NCBI GenBank assembly: GCA_016795065.1
Contig: JAEUIU010000016.1
Location: 55,002-119,001 of the forward strand
Direction: 5' to 3'
DNA: 64,000 bases
Origin: Phycisphaerae bacterium
GTDB lineage: Bacteria; Planctomycetota; Phycisphaerae; Phycisphaerales; SM1A02
Position 1 is the first letter of the stretch. Each line of letters begins with the position of its first letter. The position numbers and the translations under genes are program-made. Below the pieces are notes generated by a model. That model did not search any database. It was given only the letters and a program-made list of their open reading frames with translations, and had not been told where the DNA came from. Shown here one piece after another: positions 37,201 to 45,828 of the stretch.

Positions 37201-37412
37201 CCGTTGACCTCCTGTTCCAGCGGCGATGCGACCGTGTCGGCGATCGTCGCGGCGCTTGCCCCGGGATAGGTCGCCTCGACGCGCACGACCGGCGGGGCGA
37301 GGTTCGGATACTGCTCGGTGGGCAGGACGAGATAGGCGATCGCACCTAACAGGACGATCACGATGGAGATGACCGAGGCGAAGATCGGTCGGTCGATGAA
37401 GAAGCGGCTCAT
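34215..37412 (-). CDS. RND efflux pump inner-membrane subunit (HAE1/AcrB-like)
   Basis: A 1065-residue proton-driven transporter subunit. 'MSRFFIDRPIFASVISIVIV' is the standard N-terminus. Twelve membrane segments and two large periplasmic loops are visible, and the essential Asp pair lies in 'AIGIVVDDAIVVVENVERV' (TM4). 'YPGASAATIADTVASPLEQE' is the usual porter-domain opening. I start at ATG 37412. It lies 37 bases after the adaptor lipoprotein gene. An outer-membrane TolC-like factor is not in the window. Substrates are probably amphiphilic drugs or detergents, but this cannot be read from sequence. Confidence 0.95.
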   Translation of the reverse strand: MSRFFIDRPIFASVISIVIVLLGAIAYLVLPTEQYPNLAPPVVRVEATYPGASAATIADTVASPLEQEVNGVDRMIYMSSTATDSRYALDVSFQPGVDIDMASVLVQNRVNIATAKLPAEVRQQGITVKKQSSSLVGVISVSVPDPAKHPELDDLALSNFLTIFWKDEFARIYGVGGLQIMPAKDYSMRVWFDPAKLKARELTVGDVVNAIQAQNVQVAAGSLGRQPAPAGTAFEYVVTTKGRLTEPTEFAGIIVKSLPGGGVVRVGDVATVERGARDYGTLAGFNGTPGAILVIYQLPGANLVDVSDSVRAKLAELSKGLPVGTESKLFYDASMFIKASLTEVQHTLIEAFVLVFLVVLLFLRNLRATFIPVITIPVSLIGTFLIMAALGFSVNMLTMFGIVLAIGIVVDDAIVVVENVERVMSEEHLSAREATIKAMREITGPVIAITLVLMSVFIPAAAQPGLTGTMYRQFALTIAASTGLSAICALTLSPALCALLLRHVPADAKDQPKGFILFRPFVWLSLAFERLFGALTSVYAAISNLLCRAWPVTLLLFAGTVFLVGWIYVRVPSGFVPAEDLGFVAVSATLPDGASVERSDAVIRRVAAAVQKVDGVADVAALTGFSMLDGNGPNYANAWVILDPWEERYANGRSINAIIADVNAIVAPIQEARFLVFGLPPISGLGNTAGLDMRIQDRATAGRESLGRGVEQLAVTAGGQPGVVAAFSSYRPGVSQIFLDIDREKAIRLGIPLQTLFQTLQASLGAAYVNDFNEFGRTFQVNVQADAAFRQTTDDIGRLEVRTAAGRMVPLSTLVTASDTIAPNKVERYNLYQAATMTTLLRPGTSSGEGMRTLERAAEESLPQGMGYEWTGMSYQERLVGNAGLIVFALAILLVYLILAAQYESWMVPIAVVLSIPLVVLGAMLALMVRGLDNNIFTQIGLVLLVGLGAKNAILIVEFARENRAHGKSIRESAVAAARTRFRPIIMTSLAFILGVVPLLRATGAGAGSRQALGTAVFGGMIGVTILGLLFTPALYCVVQWIDEAIFRRVPRKAGAATPEPAAAA

Positions 37413-37449
37413 AAGGGCGACTTGCCTTGGGGGTGGGGTGCGAAAGGGG

Positions 37450-38613
37450 TCAGGACCTGGCCGCCGGAACACTGCCGGACGGGGCCGACGCTCCCGCGGC
37501 TGGGGCCTCCTTCGCCTGCACCTTGGCCCCGACGCGCGCCCGCTGCGTGCCGTTCACGATGACCCTGTCGTCGGCGCCGAGTCCGGCTCGGATCTCGCGC
37601 ACCCCCTCGAAGAGCTTGCCGACCTCGACGGACCGCCGTTCGACGGTCCCGTCCGCCGAAGCAACCAGCACGTGTTTGCCTAACTGGTCGGTCAGGACGG
37701 CCACGTCCGGAACCAGAAGGGCGTCCGCCTTGCCGAAGACCGCCTGCACCCGCACGAAGAGCCCAGGGATGATCTCGCCCTCCGTGTTGTCGAAGATGCC
37801 TTCGACTGCGATTGTGCCCGTAGCGGTCTGCACCGTGTTGTCGCCGCGATCGAACGTACCGACGTGCGGGAAGCCCTTCTCGCCGGCAAGCTGGAGGCGT
37901 AGAGAAAGATTGGGACGACCCTCCTCGCCCGGGCGTCGATTGTTGTGCTCGCGCCGCAGTGCCAGCACGGTGCGCTCGTCGATCTCGAAGGTTGCATAGA
38001 CCTTGGCGTCATTGATCACGGTTGCAAGCAGCGTCGCCTCACCGGCACCCACGAGTTGGCCCGGGTCGACCGACACCATGCTCAGCCGACCGGAAATCGG
38101 AGCCTTCACCTGTGTGAACTCGAGGTCGAGTTTCGCCTTGTCGAGTTGGGCACTTGCCAGCGCAACCTCCGCACCGGCTGAATCCCGCATCGCCTGCTTC
38201 TGGTCGACCTCCAGTTGCGTCGCCGCCTGCGCCTCCATCGCCTCCTTCGCCCGGTCGAGGGTGATCTCAGCGAGCTTGAGTTGGGCATTCGCCGAGGCGA
38301 GCCGGGCCGTGGCCTGATCGACGGCCGCCTGGTATTCGCGCGGATCGATGACGAAAAGAAGATCGCCCGCGTTCACGCGGTTACCGCCATCGGTGAACTT
38401 GCGGTCCAGGAATCCCTTGACGCGGGCCCGAATCTCGACCTCCTCGAAGCCGCGGGTGCGGCCCGCAAACTCCATGGTCTGCTCGATGGTGCGAGCGAGT
38501 GGCTTGGCGACCGTCACTTCAGGCGGAGGCGGAGGCGCGAACTGGGCGGGAGGACGCTTGCAGCCGGTGAATGTCGTAAGGAGGACGACGGCCAAGGCCC
38601 AGATCGGTCGCAT
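37450..38613 (-). CDS. RND efflux periplasmic adaptor lipoprotein (AcrA/MexA-like)
   Basis: A 387-residue membrane-fusion protein with lipobox 'LLTTFTGC'. The order is classic: 'EFAGRTRGFEEVEIRARVKG' and 'VNAGDLLFVIDPREYQAAVD' (first lipoyl half), a coiled-coil hairpin of about 80 residues, 'FTQVKAPISGRLSMVSVDPG' (second lipoyl half), then beta-barrel and membrane-proximal domains with 'RVIVNGTQRARVGAKV'. It links the inner-membrane pump to an outer-membrane channel. The C-terminus is Ala/Pro-rich. It sits 77 bases after the histidine kinase gene. Confidence 0.93.
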   Translation of the reverse strand: MRPIWALAVVLLTTFTGCKRPPAQFAPPPPPEVTVAKPLARTIEQTMEFAGRTRGFEEVEIRARVKGFLDRKFTDGGNRVNAGDLLFVIDPREYQAAVDQATARLASANAQLKLAEITLDRAKEAMEAQAATQLEVDQKQAMRDSAGAEVALASAQLDKAKLDLEFTQVKAPISGRLSMVSVDPGQLVGAGEATLLATVINDAKVYATFEIDERTVLALRREHNNRRPGEEGRPNLSLRLQLAGEKGFPHVGTFDRGDNTVQTATGTIAVEGIFDNTEGEIIPGLFVRVQAVFGKADALLVPDVAVLTDQLGKHVLVASADGTVERRSVEVGKLFEGVREIRAGLGADDRVIVNGTQRARVGAKVQAKEAPAAGASAPSGSVPAARS

Positions 38614-38690
38614 GCGGAGTACCTCTGCTGAGTGCGGCGAGCGGCAGCGGTCTTGCCGCCACCTCGCCGCGCTGGCCATGGTAATCCGAG

Positions 38691-40628
38691 CTACTTCGCA
38701 TCGCTGATCGGCAGTTCAAGCCCGAACCGCGCCCCGCCAAGTTCGCTCCGCTCGCAACGCAAACGGCCTCCGAGCGCTGCGGCGAGTTCCGTCGAGATCG
38801 CGAGTCCCAAGCCCAGGCCGCGCACCGCGTCACCCGGTCCCCGATCGCCTCGGTCAAAGGCCCGAAAGACCCGGGCCCGCAGGCGATCCGGCACGCCAGG
38901 ACCGGAGTCCTCGATCGCCAGAACGACCCGGTCGCCGACCGCCTCGATCACGAGCCGGACGGTCGCGCCGGGCCCGGCGTACTTGCATGCGTTGTCGGCG
39001 AAGTTAAAGAGGATCTGGCTGACGCGGGCCGGGTCCGTCTGCAGACACAGGGCTCCGTCGGCGGCCGATCGCATGTCGAAGGCAAGACCCGACTCCTCGC
39101 AGCGGCGGGCAAGCACCGGACCAACGGCGGCGACGATCTCGCCGACCGAACTCGGCCGCAGTTCACGCGGCGTCCGCCCGTCCTCGGCCCTCGACCAGGC
39201 CAGCACATTCTCGACGAGAAGGCCCAGCCGCGCCGACTCGTCGCGCAGCGTGACGAAGTACTGGTGTCGCTTCGTCTCGTCGGGAACGAGGCCGTCGGCC
39301 AACATCTCCGCATAGAGGCGGAAGGTCGTCAGCGGCGTGCGCAGCTCGTGGGTGACGCTCGATGCGAATCGGCTGGTGCGCACGGCCGAGCCGATGCTGG
39401 AACGCAGGGCAAGGCCTGTTGCGCCAATCGCGCCGAACGCGGCGCACCAGACGAGGGCGAGTCCCAGCGCCGCGGGATGCTCGGCAAGCCCGACCTCGTC
39501 GGGAGCCTCATCCGGCGCCAGCCTCAGGATGACGGGTAGGCTGGCCAGGCGACGGGCGTCGTCACCTAACAGTTCGTCCACCGGTTCAAGATCGGCCCCC
39601 GGCGCGATGGCCTCGACCTGGGCGAGAAGGGCCCCGCGCAGCGCAGGCCAATCGACCAGAACGCCCTGAAGGACCGTCTCCCCGTCAAACCGGACCCGAC
39701 GGGCCAGAACCAACCGCGGCAACTCCTTCCCGAGCCAGATCGGGACCATCGTCCCAACCTCCACCGGCGTCGCCGGCGCGGGAGCCGTCGATTCCGTCAC
39801 ACCCGGCGGAGGCGACAGCACTCCCTTGATGTTGCGAAGTTCCTGCTGCGAGACCGACGCTGGACCCGCCTGCTGGGCTCCCCGCGTCTGAACTTCCAAG
39901 GCGTGTTGGACATCGTTGCTGACGCTCTGCCGGGCCTTGTAGTCCTGCTCGGGCTCAATGGCCGCCCGCTTCGACGAACGCGACTGGCCAGCGAGCTTCG
40001 CCTTCGGATCCGGCGCGATCGAGTCGGAGGGCTGGGCGAGCGGCTGCGGCGGACTGACCACCCATTGACTGTTGTCGCCCACCGAGCGCTCGACGGCAAG
40101 CTCGTGTTCACGAAGGCGGCGATCGAGGTCGTCGGCGGAGATGCCCGCGACGTCGAGTTCGAAGCGGCGACGACGGGCCGGATCGCTCGGTACAGGGTCG
40201 CAGCCAACAGTTTCGAGCGCGATGATCGCGTCGGACGGGATTTGAGGCGAGGTGAATCCTGTCGACCGGCGCCATTGGAAGTGCGAGACGAGAAAGGGAC
40301 TGCTGAAGGTGAGGAGCGGGCTCGGCAGGAGCACCTCGCCTTCAGCGATCGGCTCAAGCAGCCGGTTGTAGGCGATGGTCTGAGGGTGATAGGGCTCGTA
40401 GTCGAACCAGGTGCGGGTCGACTCGCGGGCGAGGCGCGGGGCGAGCCAGAAGTCCAGTCGCCACAGCGCTGCCCGCATCGTCTCCTGCCGCTCGGCGGCG
40501 ATCCGTGCGATGCGCTCCTCGCGCTCGAGTCGCACCACGCGCACGCTGGTCCATCCGAGGCCGGCGATGACGGCCGCGGCGCCAAGGCCGTAGGCCGTCC
40601 ACCATGCGATGCGCCGGGATCGTCTCAT
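38691..40628 (-). CDS. Membrane sensor histidine kinase
   Basis: A 645-residue kinase with membrane spans at about 8-28 and 387-408 and an unusually large extracytoplasmic region of about 350 residues. Part of that region (about 190-290) is a Pro/Ser/Ala-rich linker that looks disordered. The kinase core has the phospho-acceptor His427 in 'SSVTHELRTPLTTFRLYAEM', N-box 'NFADNACKY', G1 'EDSGPGVP' and G2 'GLGLGLAIS'. No HAMP domain is obvious between TM2 and the H-box. Its start overlaps the stop of the response-regulator gene (ATGA at 40625-40628). Confidence 0.92.
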   Translation of the reverse strand: MRRSRRIAWWTAYGLGAAAVIAGLGWTSVRVVRLEREERIARIAAERQETMRAALWRLDFWLAPRLARESTRTWFDYEPYHPQTIAYNRLLEPIAEGEVLLPSPLLTFSSPFLVSHFQWRRSTGFTSPQIPSDAIIALETVGCDPVPSDPARRRRFELDVAGISADDLDRRLREHELAVERSVGDNSQWVVSPPQPLAQPSDSIAPDPKAKLAGQSRSSKRAAIEPEQDYKARQSVSNDVQHALEVQTRGAQQAGPASVSQQELRNIKGVLSPPPGVTESTAPAPATPVEVGTMVPIWLGKELPRLVLARRVRFDGETVLQGVLVDWPALRGALLAQVEAIAPGADLEPVDELLGDDARRLASLPVILRLAPDEAPDEVGLAEHPAALGLALVWCAAFGAIGATGLALRSSIGSAVRTSRFASSVTHELRTPLTTFRLYAEMLADGLVPDETKRHQYFVTLRDESARLGLLVENVLAWSRAEDGRTPRELRPSSVGEIVAAVGPVLARRCEESGLAFDMRSAADGALCLQTDPARVSQILFNFADNACKYAGPGATVRLVIEAVGDRVVLAIEDSGPGVPDRLRARVFRAFDRGDRGPGDAVRGLGLGLAISTELAAALGGRLRCERSELGGARFGLELPISDAK

Positions 40629-41344
40629 GCCGACACCGTCACTCCCGCGCCGAGGCGGTAGCCCTTCCCGCGCGACGTTCCGATCCACTCGCCACGAGCG
40701 CCGGCGGCGGCGATGCGTTCGCGCAGCCGAGCGATCTGCATGTCGACGGTGCGGGTTTCGAGACCTTTCGGATCGAGCCCCCACACGCACTGCAGGAGTT
40801 CCTTGCGGTCGACCGCTCGTGAGGAGTTCGAGGCGAGGAAACGCATCACCCCGACGTCCCGCTCCGAGATGGGCTGCTCGCCGTCGTGGGCGATCAGGAC
40901 ACGCCGCTCAAGATCGATCGTCACGGCCCCGTCGGAGAGCGAACGCACGTCGCCCGGCCTGGCCGGGGACCGACGCAGCACCGCCTCGACCCGAGCTAAC
41001 AGTTCGCGCAGGCTGAATGGCTTGACGATGTAGTCGTCGGCGCCGAGCGAGAGTCCGCTGACGCGGTCGTCCTCGGAGCCCAATGCGGTGACGAGGATCA
41101 CCGGCATCGTGGGCCGGGCCTCTCGGATGCGCCTGAGCGCCTCGAGGCCCGACCCGCGCGGGAGCATGCAATCAAGGAGGACGAGGTCGGGCGAGTTCTC
41201 CAGCGCCAGCTTCACCGCGCTTTCGCCATCGCCGCACTCGGTGATGGCGTAGCCGTGAAAGCCAAGCGCGTCGACCAGGCCGCGACGGATCGCCACGTCG
41301 TCCTCGACCACCAGCACCCGAGCCAATGCCCTCGATTCGGTCAT
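40625..41344 (-). CDS. OmpR-family response regulator
   Basis: A 239-residue regulator: receiver domain with acidic pair 'VVEDDVAIRRG', phospho-acceptor Asp in 'DLVLLDCMLPRGSG', Thr in 'VILVTALGSEDD' and Lys in 'DDYIVKPFSLRELLARVEA'. A C-terminal winged helix follows ('ISERDVGVMRFLASN', 'RTVDMQIARLRERI', 'GKGYRLG'). It is the cognate partner of the overlapping kinase gene and probably controls the RND genes just downstream and perhaps the vWA genes upstream, from which it is separated by 7 bases. Confidence 0.95.
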   Translation of the reverse strand: MTESRALARVLVVEDDVAIRRGLVDALGFHGYAITECGDGESAVKLALENSPDLVLLDCMLPRGSGLEALRRIREARPTMPVILVTALGSEDDRVSGLSLGADDYIVKPFSLRELLARVEAVLRRSPARPGDVRSLSDGAVTIDLERRVLIAHDGEQPISERDVGVMRFLASNSSRAVDRKELLQCVWGLDPKGLETRTVDMQIARLRERIAAAGARGEWIGTSRGKGYRLGAGVTVSA

Positions 41345-41351
41345 GTGGTCA

Positions 41352-42566
41352 TCATCCCGCAGCGGCAGGCTTTGCGGGAGCCTCGGTTGGCGCCTTTGCC
41401 GGGGCCGCCTCGACCACCGGGTCAGCCGGGAAAGCGAAGCCCCGGGCGGATGCCTGGGCCCGGATCGCGTCACGGATCGCCCGATCGAAGGCCGACTTGT
41501 CGGACCCGTTCCGCTTGGCAATCTCGGTCGCGATGTACGTGGCCCGCTGGTCACCCAGCTCCTGGATCCGCTTCTGGATCTCGGCCCGGGCCTTGGCCTT
41601 CTCGTCGATGAACGCCCGTCGGGCCTCCGCCGTCATGGAGCGCATGTTCTCGGGCAGGTCCTCGGCCTTGACCTCGTCGAGCTTGAAATCAGGCGTCTTG
41701 CAGGCGTCGACAAGATCCCATTGGCTGTTGAAGTAGAGACCGCCGCCCTTGGTCACGCACCGCTGTGCCGCGGCTGCGGAATTCGCACCGGCTGCGTTGT
41801 TGTCCTGACGAGCCTGGTTGTCGGCGTTCCACTGCCCGGCGCTACCGAACGGAATGTACGTCGTGTTGATCTCGGAGCTGAGCCTGGTCAGGTCGGCATC
41901 GAAAGGCGTCTCGACCACGACCGTCCCGTTGTTCTGGTCAATCGCCGCAAAGTGGCCGTCCGCCTTCTTGGCGACATCCTGCCACGCGGGGGCGAGTTGG
42001 TCGGATGGCGATCCGCAATAGATGCTGTTCACGACGATCATCTTCTCGATCGCCCGCTTCGACGCGTCGTAGTAGCGCACGACCTCGTCCTGGTCGGCGC
42101 TCTCGTTGCCGGCAACGACGAGGATCTTGAGCGAACCCTCACCGGCGGACCAGCTCAGGCCCTTGGTCGCGCGATCGACCACGCGCCCGACGAGCTCGGT
42201 GCCTCCGTTGGTGGTGAGCGCAAAGAGCTTCTCGCTCACCATGTCGAGATTGTCGGTGAAGTCGATATCGATATTCGTCCAGCCGTTCTCGGCCGTGTGA
42301 CCGTCGTTGCCGAAGGTCAGCAACGCCACGCGAAGTTTCGGTTGCGGTGTGGCTCGGGCGAGGTCGCTGACGATGTCCCAGATCTTGGTACGGGCGGCGT
42401 CGATGAGGCCGTTCATGCTGCCCGAAGTGTCGAGGCAGATTGCCAGTTCGATCGTCTGCGGCGTGGCGGATTGCTTTGCTGCCGCGATGCAGGCCTCGCC
42501 GCCGGGCAATGCGAAGGCGGACGTTGCGAGGAAGCCGGAGAGAAGTAGCGATGCGGTCATGTGCAT
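41352..42566 (-). CDS. Secreted vWA-domain protein
   Basis: A 404-residue exported protein: signal peptide 'MTASLLLSGFLATSAFALPG', then a von Willebrand A domain with a perfect MIDAS 'LAICLDTSGSMNGLIDAAR', a Thr in 'TTNGGTELVGRVVD' and an Asp region 'ILVVAGNESADQDEV'. A Cys-containing Asn/Ala-rich stretch follows, then a charged helical segment ('AKARAEIQKRIQELGDQRA') and a Pro/Ala tail. AGGAG lies 8 bases before ATG 42566. It probably binds a protein partner in the periplasm in a metal-dependent way. It is 26 bases after the VIT-vWA gene and 7 bases before the response-regulator gene. Confidence 0.85.
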   Translation of the reverse strand: MHMTASLLLSGFLATSAFALPGGEACIAAAKQSATPQTIELAICLDTSGSMNGLIDAARTKIWDIVSDLARATPQPKLRVALLTFGNDGHTAENGWTNIDIDFTDNLDMVSEKLFALTTNGGTELVGRVVDRATKGLSWSAGEGSLKILVVAGNESADQDEVVRYYDASKRAIEKMIVVNSIYCGSPSDQLAPAWQDVAKKADGHFAAIDQNNGTVVVETPFDADLTRLSSEINTTYIPFGSAGQWNADNQARQDNNAAGANSAAAAQRCVTKGGGLYFNSQWDLVDACKTPDFKLDEVKAEDLPENMRSMTAEARRAFIDEKAKARAEIQKRIQELGDQRATYIATEIAKRNGSDKSAFDRAIRDAIRAQASARGFAFPADPVVEAAPAKAPTEAPAKPAAAG

Positions 42567-42592
42567 GATGAACTCCTGAGGACTGGCGCGAA

Positions 42593-44854
42593 TCACTGGA
42601 TGACGTTGCGGACGAGATAGGTCTTTCCGCGATGACGAAGAAGGACCTCGCCGTCCAGAGCGATCGCCGACTGGCGACCCTCGTCGACGAGTTCCCACAA
42701 CAGTTGGCGATGACGGTCGGAGCCGAAGAGGACCTCTTCATCGACCTGCGGCGTCTCGACGCCGGCGAGCGAACCGTCAACCCATCGCGAGCCTTGGCGC
42801 CAGAGGTTCTTGTCGCCGCACTGGGCCATGCTCGGGGCCTCGACGGCGGTGAGCTGCGAATTCACGTAGCCCTTGGTGCCGGCCAGGTTCGACTCGAGCT
42901 TCTGACGATTGAAGTTGATGCCCTGATTCACCGCGTCGTAGCCGCTGCGGGTCTGAACGGCGCGGCCGTTGATGCTGTCGGCGCACGCCGCCTCGAGCGC
43001 ACGCCAGTCGTTGAAACGTGAGCCTTCCAGGGCGAGCATCGACGTGTATTCGGTGAGAATCCCCCACGTCGCCGAAAGCCGCACGATTTCGCCGACCAGT
43101 TCGCGCAGTCGCGGATCCGAGTCAAGGGCCGCAGTGTGCCCGTCCGCTCCGAGTTGGCGGATGCCGTCGATGAGTTGGGCAATGCGTCGGCTCGCCCACA
43201 GGCGCGGCACGAAGGCGTTCGCGGTGGAGGCGGCGCGCGGATCGACCTGGGCGGTCATGGCCCGAACGCCGTCGCGTCCGTTGCCGGAGATGCCAATGGT
43301 GAAGGGCGCCTCGCCGCGATACTGGCCCAGGACGACCAGCGTTGAGCCGAGGAAGAGGTCGGGGAGGACCGCCGGGAGCGTCTCAGCGATGCGCCCGGGC
43401 GCTGGCGCTCGGCCTTCGGTGGCGTTCATCATGATGTCGGCGATGACCGGACCCTTCAGCCGATCGGCGATGTCGCCGACCTTGGCGGTGAGGTCATCAC
43501 CTTGCGTGACGTAGGTGGCCACCGCGCGGCTGGCGTCGGCGAGGCGATCCAGCAGCGGCACGTTGACGTCGGGACCGACGCCGACGGTGAAGATCCGGCG
43601 CTTCGCGCCGTTGGCCGATTCGGCCATCGCACGGATGTCGCGCTCGATGGTCTTCCCGATCGTCGGCAACCCGTCAGTGAGGAAGAGGCAGAGCGGAAGC
43701 GATCCCGCCGCTGGCTGCTGTCGGAGCGCTTCGAGGAGCGCGTCGTGTATGTTGGTCCCGCCGGAGGGCTGAAGCCCGGCGATGTAGTCGCGGGTTGTGC
43801 CGCGCGTTGCAGGATCGAGGATCAGAGGCTGGTCTGCGAGCTTCGAGATGCCGTTGCTGAAGTCGATGACGTTGATGCGCTCGCCGTCGCGCATGCCGTC
43901 GACGATTCGCAGGGCAGCAAGCTTGGCCTGCTCGAGCGGCGCCCCGGACATGCTCCCGGAACGGTCGAGCACGAGGACGAGATCGCGAGCTAACGATTCG
44001 TTCGCCAGGCCCGGTGGGGCAGCGGCGAGAAGGAGGAAGTAGCCGCCACCGACTGCCGGGTCGGGATAGGCGAGGACGGACGCATTCAGGCCGACCCCGC
44101 GGACGATGCTCAGCCGAAGGGCCCCGGTGGCTGCCGCACCGCGGTCGGTCGCGACGAGCCTCGCGCTGTGCTCGTCGCGGCGCACCGTGCGGAGTTCGTG
44201 GGTCGGCGAATAGACCGCGGCGAGGACAGAGTGTGACGTGATGTCGATCTCGATCGACCAGGCCGGCCCACGGCTCATGTCACTTCGCGGCAGCACGTAG
44301 TCGATCCGGTCGCCGACGCTCTCGAGCAACTGCTCGAAGGTCACCTGCACGCGCTGCGTTCCCCCCGGAGGAACGGGAAAGACACTCGAGCGAATGAGGT
44401 TCCATCCAGCCCATTCCAGAAGCGCCGGGTCACGTTCGCGGGCGACGATCGAGTCGTATTCGCGACGGGCCTCCTCGCGGGTGAGAAGTCGGGCGGTGGG
44501 CTCGTTGGCCGGACCCTCGAAGGTGAAGCCGACGACGGTCGCCCCGACCGGCACCGGCAGCATGATCACGGCTTCCTGGTTCGCACCGCTTCGGTTGGCC
44601 AGCGACACCTCGATCGTCGTGCTCGCGACGGCATCGCGAATCTCGACCTTGCCGCGAATCGCGGTGATGTCGAGGGCAGACGAACGTCCGACCACGCGCC
44701 CCATCTGTGGAACGACGACCCGGGGAGGGGGTGACCACGCGGCCGGGGGCGCGGGCGGCGGCGGAATTGGCCCAACCGGCTGGACGAGCGTCTGGGCGCC
44801 GGATGTGGCGGCAGTCAAAAGGGCGAGCAGCGTGCTCAGGAATGTGCGTCGCAT
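42593..44854 (-). CDS. Secreted VIT-domain plus vWA protein
   Basis: A 753-residue exported protein with signal peptide ('LSTLLALLTAATSGAQT'), a Pro-rich linker, and a VIT domain ('ALDITAIRGKVEIRDAVAST', 'VIMLPVPVGATVVGFTFEG', 'LLTREEARREYDSIVARERD'). The vWA domain has the MIDAS 'LVLDRSGSMSGAPLEQAK', Thr in 'PSGGTNIHDALL' and 'LFLTDGLPTIGKT'. After the vWA the protein continues as in bacterial inter-alpha-trypsin-inhibitor-like proteins. Such proteins are usually periplasmic or surface-bound. GGGAG precedes ATG 44854. It is the first gene of the six-gene cluster and is divergent from the sigma-factor gene. Confidence 0.88.
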   Translation of the reverse strand: MRRTFLSTLLALLTAATSGAQTLVQPVGPIPPPPAPPAAWSPPPRVVVPQMGRVVGRSSALDITAIRGKVEIRDAVASTTIEVSLANRSGANQEAVIMLPVPVGATVVGFTFEGPANEPTARLLTREEARREYDSIVARERDPALLEWAGWNLIRSSVFPVPPGGTQRVQVTFEQLLESVGDRIDYVLPRSDMSRGPAWSIEIDITSHSVLAAVYSPTHELRTVRRDEHSARLVATDRGAAATGALRLSIVRGVGLNASVLAYPDPAVGGGYFLLLAAAPPGLANESLARDLVLVLDRSGSMSGAPLEQAKLAALRIVDGMRDGERINVIDFSNGISKLADQPLILDPATRGTTRDYIAGLQPSGGTNIHDALLEALRQQPAAGSLPLCLFLTDGLPTIGKTIERDIRAMAESANGAKRRIFTVGVGPDVNVPLLDRLADASRAVATYVTQGDDLTAKVGDIADRLKGPVIADIMMNATEGRAPAPGRIAETLPAVLPDLFLGSTLVVLGQYRGEAPFTIGISGNGRDGVRAMTAQVDPRAASTANAFVPRLWASRRIAQLIDGIRQLGADGHTAALDSDPRLRELVGEIVRLSATWGILTEYTSMLALEGSRFNDWRALEAACADSINGRAVQTRSGYDAVNQGINFNRQKLESNLAGTKGYVNSQLTAVEAPSMAQCGDKNLWRQGSRWVDGSLAGVETPQVDEEVLFGSDRHRQLLWELVDEGRQSAIALDGEVLLRHRGKTYLVRNVIQ

Positions 44855-45093
44855 CGGGAGAACTCCCGGATAGGGTCGGGGTGAAGGAAAGGGGCGGACG
44901 GTCGTCGAGGGTGGATGTGCCGGAGGCCTGCCGGACGACACCGCGTTGTTCCTCGACAGAACGTATGTCCGAAACGAGCCGCGGTTGGTCACACCGCTGC
45001 AACACTCCGGAGGCGTTGGCGGCATTCGTCACGCCAGCGCAACACGAAGGACCGGCGCGACAGCGGGCGGATTGCTATAACGCAGCCAGTCCG

Positions 45094-45798
45094 ATGCCCG
45101 AGCCCAATGACGAACTGCCGGCCGAGGGGGCCTTTCCTGCGACGCGCCGTGATTGGCTTGCGACGCAATCGTCCTCGGGTGACGAGGGCCGCCGAGCGGC
45201 GAACGTCTTCGTGATGGAGATCTACCGCCCCGCGCTGGAGGCGTATCTTCGCGGCTCAAGTTTCCGTTCGCTCGGCGATGCGGCGGATCTCGTCGCCGGC
45301 TACTTCGCGAGCCGCCTCGGGCGCGACGGATTCTTCGTGAAGTGGCTCTCGAGCGGCATGCCGTTTCGACGCTGGCTCATCAACGGGTTTCTCTATTACC
45401 TGCTTGAGGAATCGCGTGGCAAGCGACACCGGGCCGGACTCGCGCTTGACGTCGAGGACGAGACGCCCGCTTCGGAACCCGACGCCGTCGAACGGTTCGA
45501 GTCGACTTGGGCCCGAGAGGTCCTGCGACGGGCCTGTGATCGCGCTGCCGAGATCTGCGCTGGAACCGGCCAGTCACTGCATTGGGAGATCTTCCTCCGG
45601 CATCACGGCGGAGGAAGTCCTTACGGCTCACTGGCGCGCGAACTGAATGTCGAGGAATCGAGAGCCCCGGGCATGGCCCGCACGGCCGCCGGCGTCCTTC
45701 GCCGGGCGCTTCTGGAGATCCTCGTGCGCGACGGGGCGCGCAAGTTCGACCTCGACATTGAGGTTGATCGGCTGCTGGCGGCGATTTCCGTGCGATGA
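45094..45798 (+). CDS. ECF-like RNA polymerase sigma factor (TQEFF-type subgroup)
   Basis: A 234-residue protein. 'FPATRRDWLATQSSS' and 'VFVMEIYRPALEAYLRG', then 'DAADLVAGYFASRL' and 'RRWLINGFLYYLLEESRGKR' align with region 2 of the sigma-70-like factors of Planctomycetes and Myxobacteria (family pattern TRWSLVLAA...ALAELCRRYWPPLYAY...DLTQEFFARLL...FRSFLLASLRNFL). The second half ('TWAREVLRRACDRAAEI', 'YGSLARELNVEESRAPGMAR') corresponds to region 4, but the HTH is not canonical. No anti-sigma gene is adjacent; the two divergent vWA genes are the nearest candidates for a signalling partner. A TATAAC (45076-45081) lies just before the start. Confidence 0.72.
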   Translation: MPEPNDELPAEGAFPATRRDWLATQSSSGDEGRRAANVFVMEIYRPALEAYLRGSSFRSLGDAADLVAGYFASRLGRDGFFVKWLSSGMPFRRWLINGFLYYLLEESRGKRHRAGLALDVEDETPASEPDAVERFESTWAREVLRRACDRAAEICAGTGQSLHWEIFLRHHGGGSPYGSLARELNVEESRAPGMARTAAGVLRRALLEILVRDGARKFDLDIEVDRLLAAISVR

Positions 45799-45828
45799 AT
45801 GTGCGCAGAGGGCGTGCTCAACGAATCG

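Noticed and set aside
44707..45093. Upstream extension of the sigma-factor frame over the VIT-vWA signal peptide
   Set aside because: It is antisense to a well-supported gene, and the ECF-like conserved region begins just after ATG 45094.
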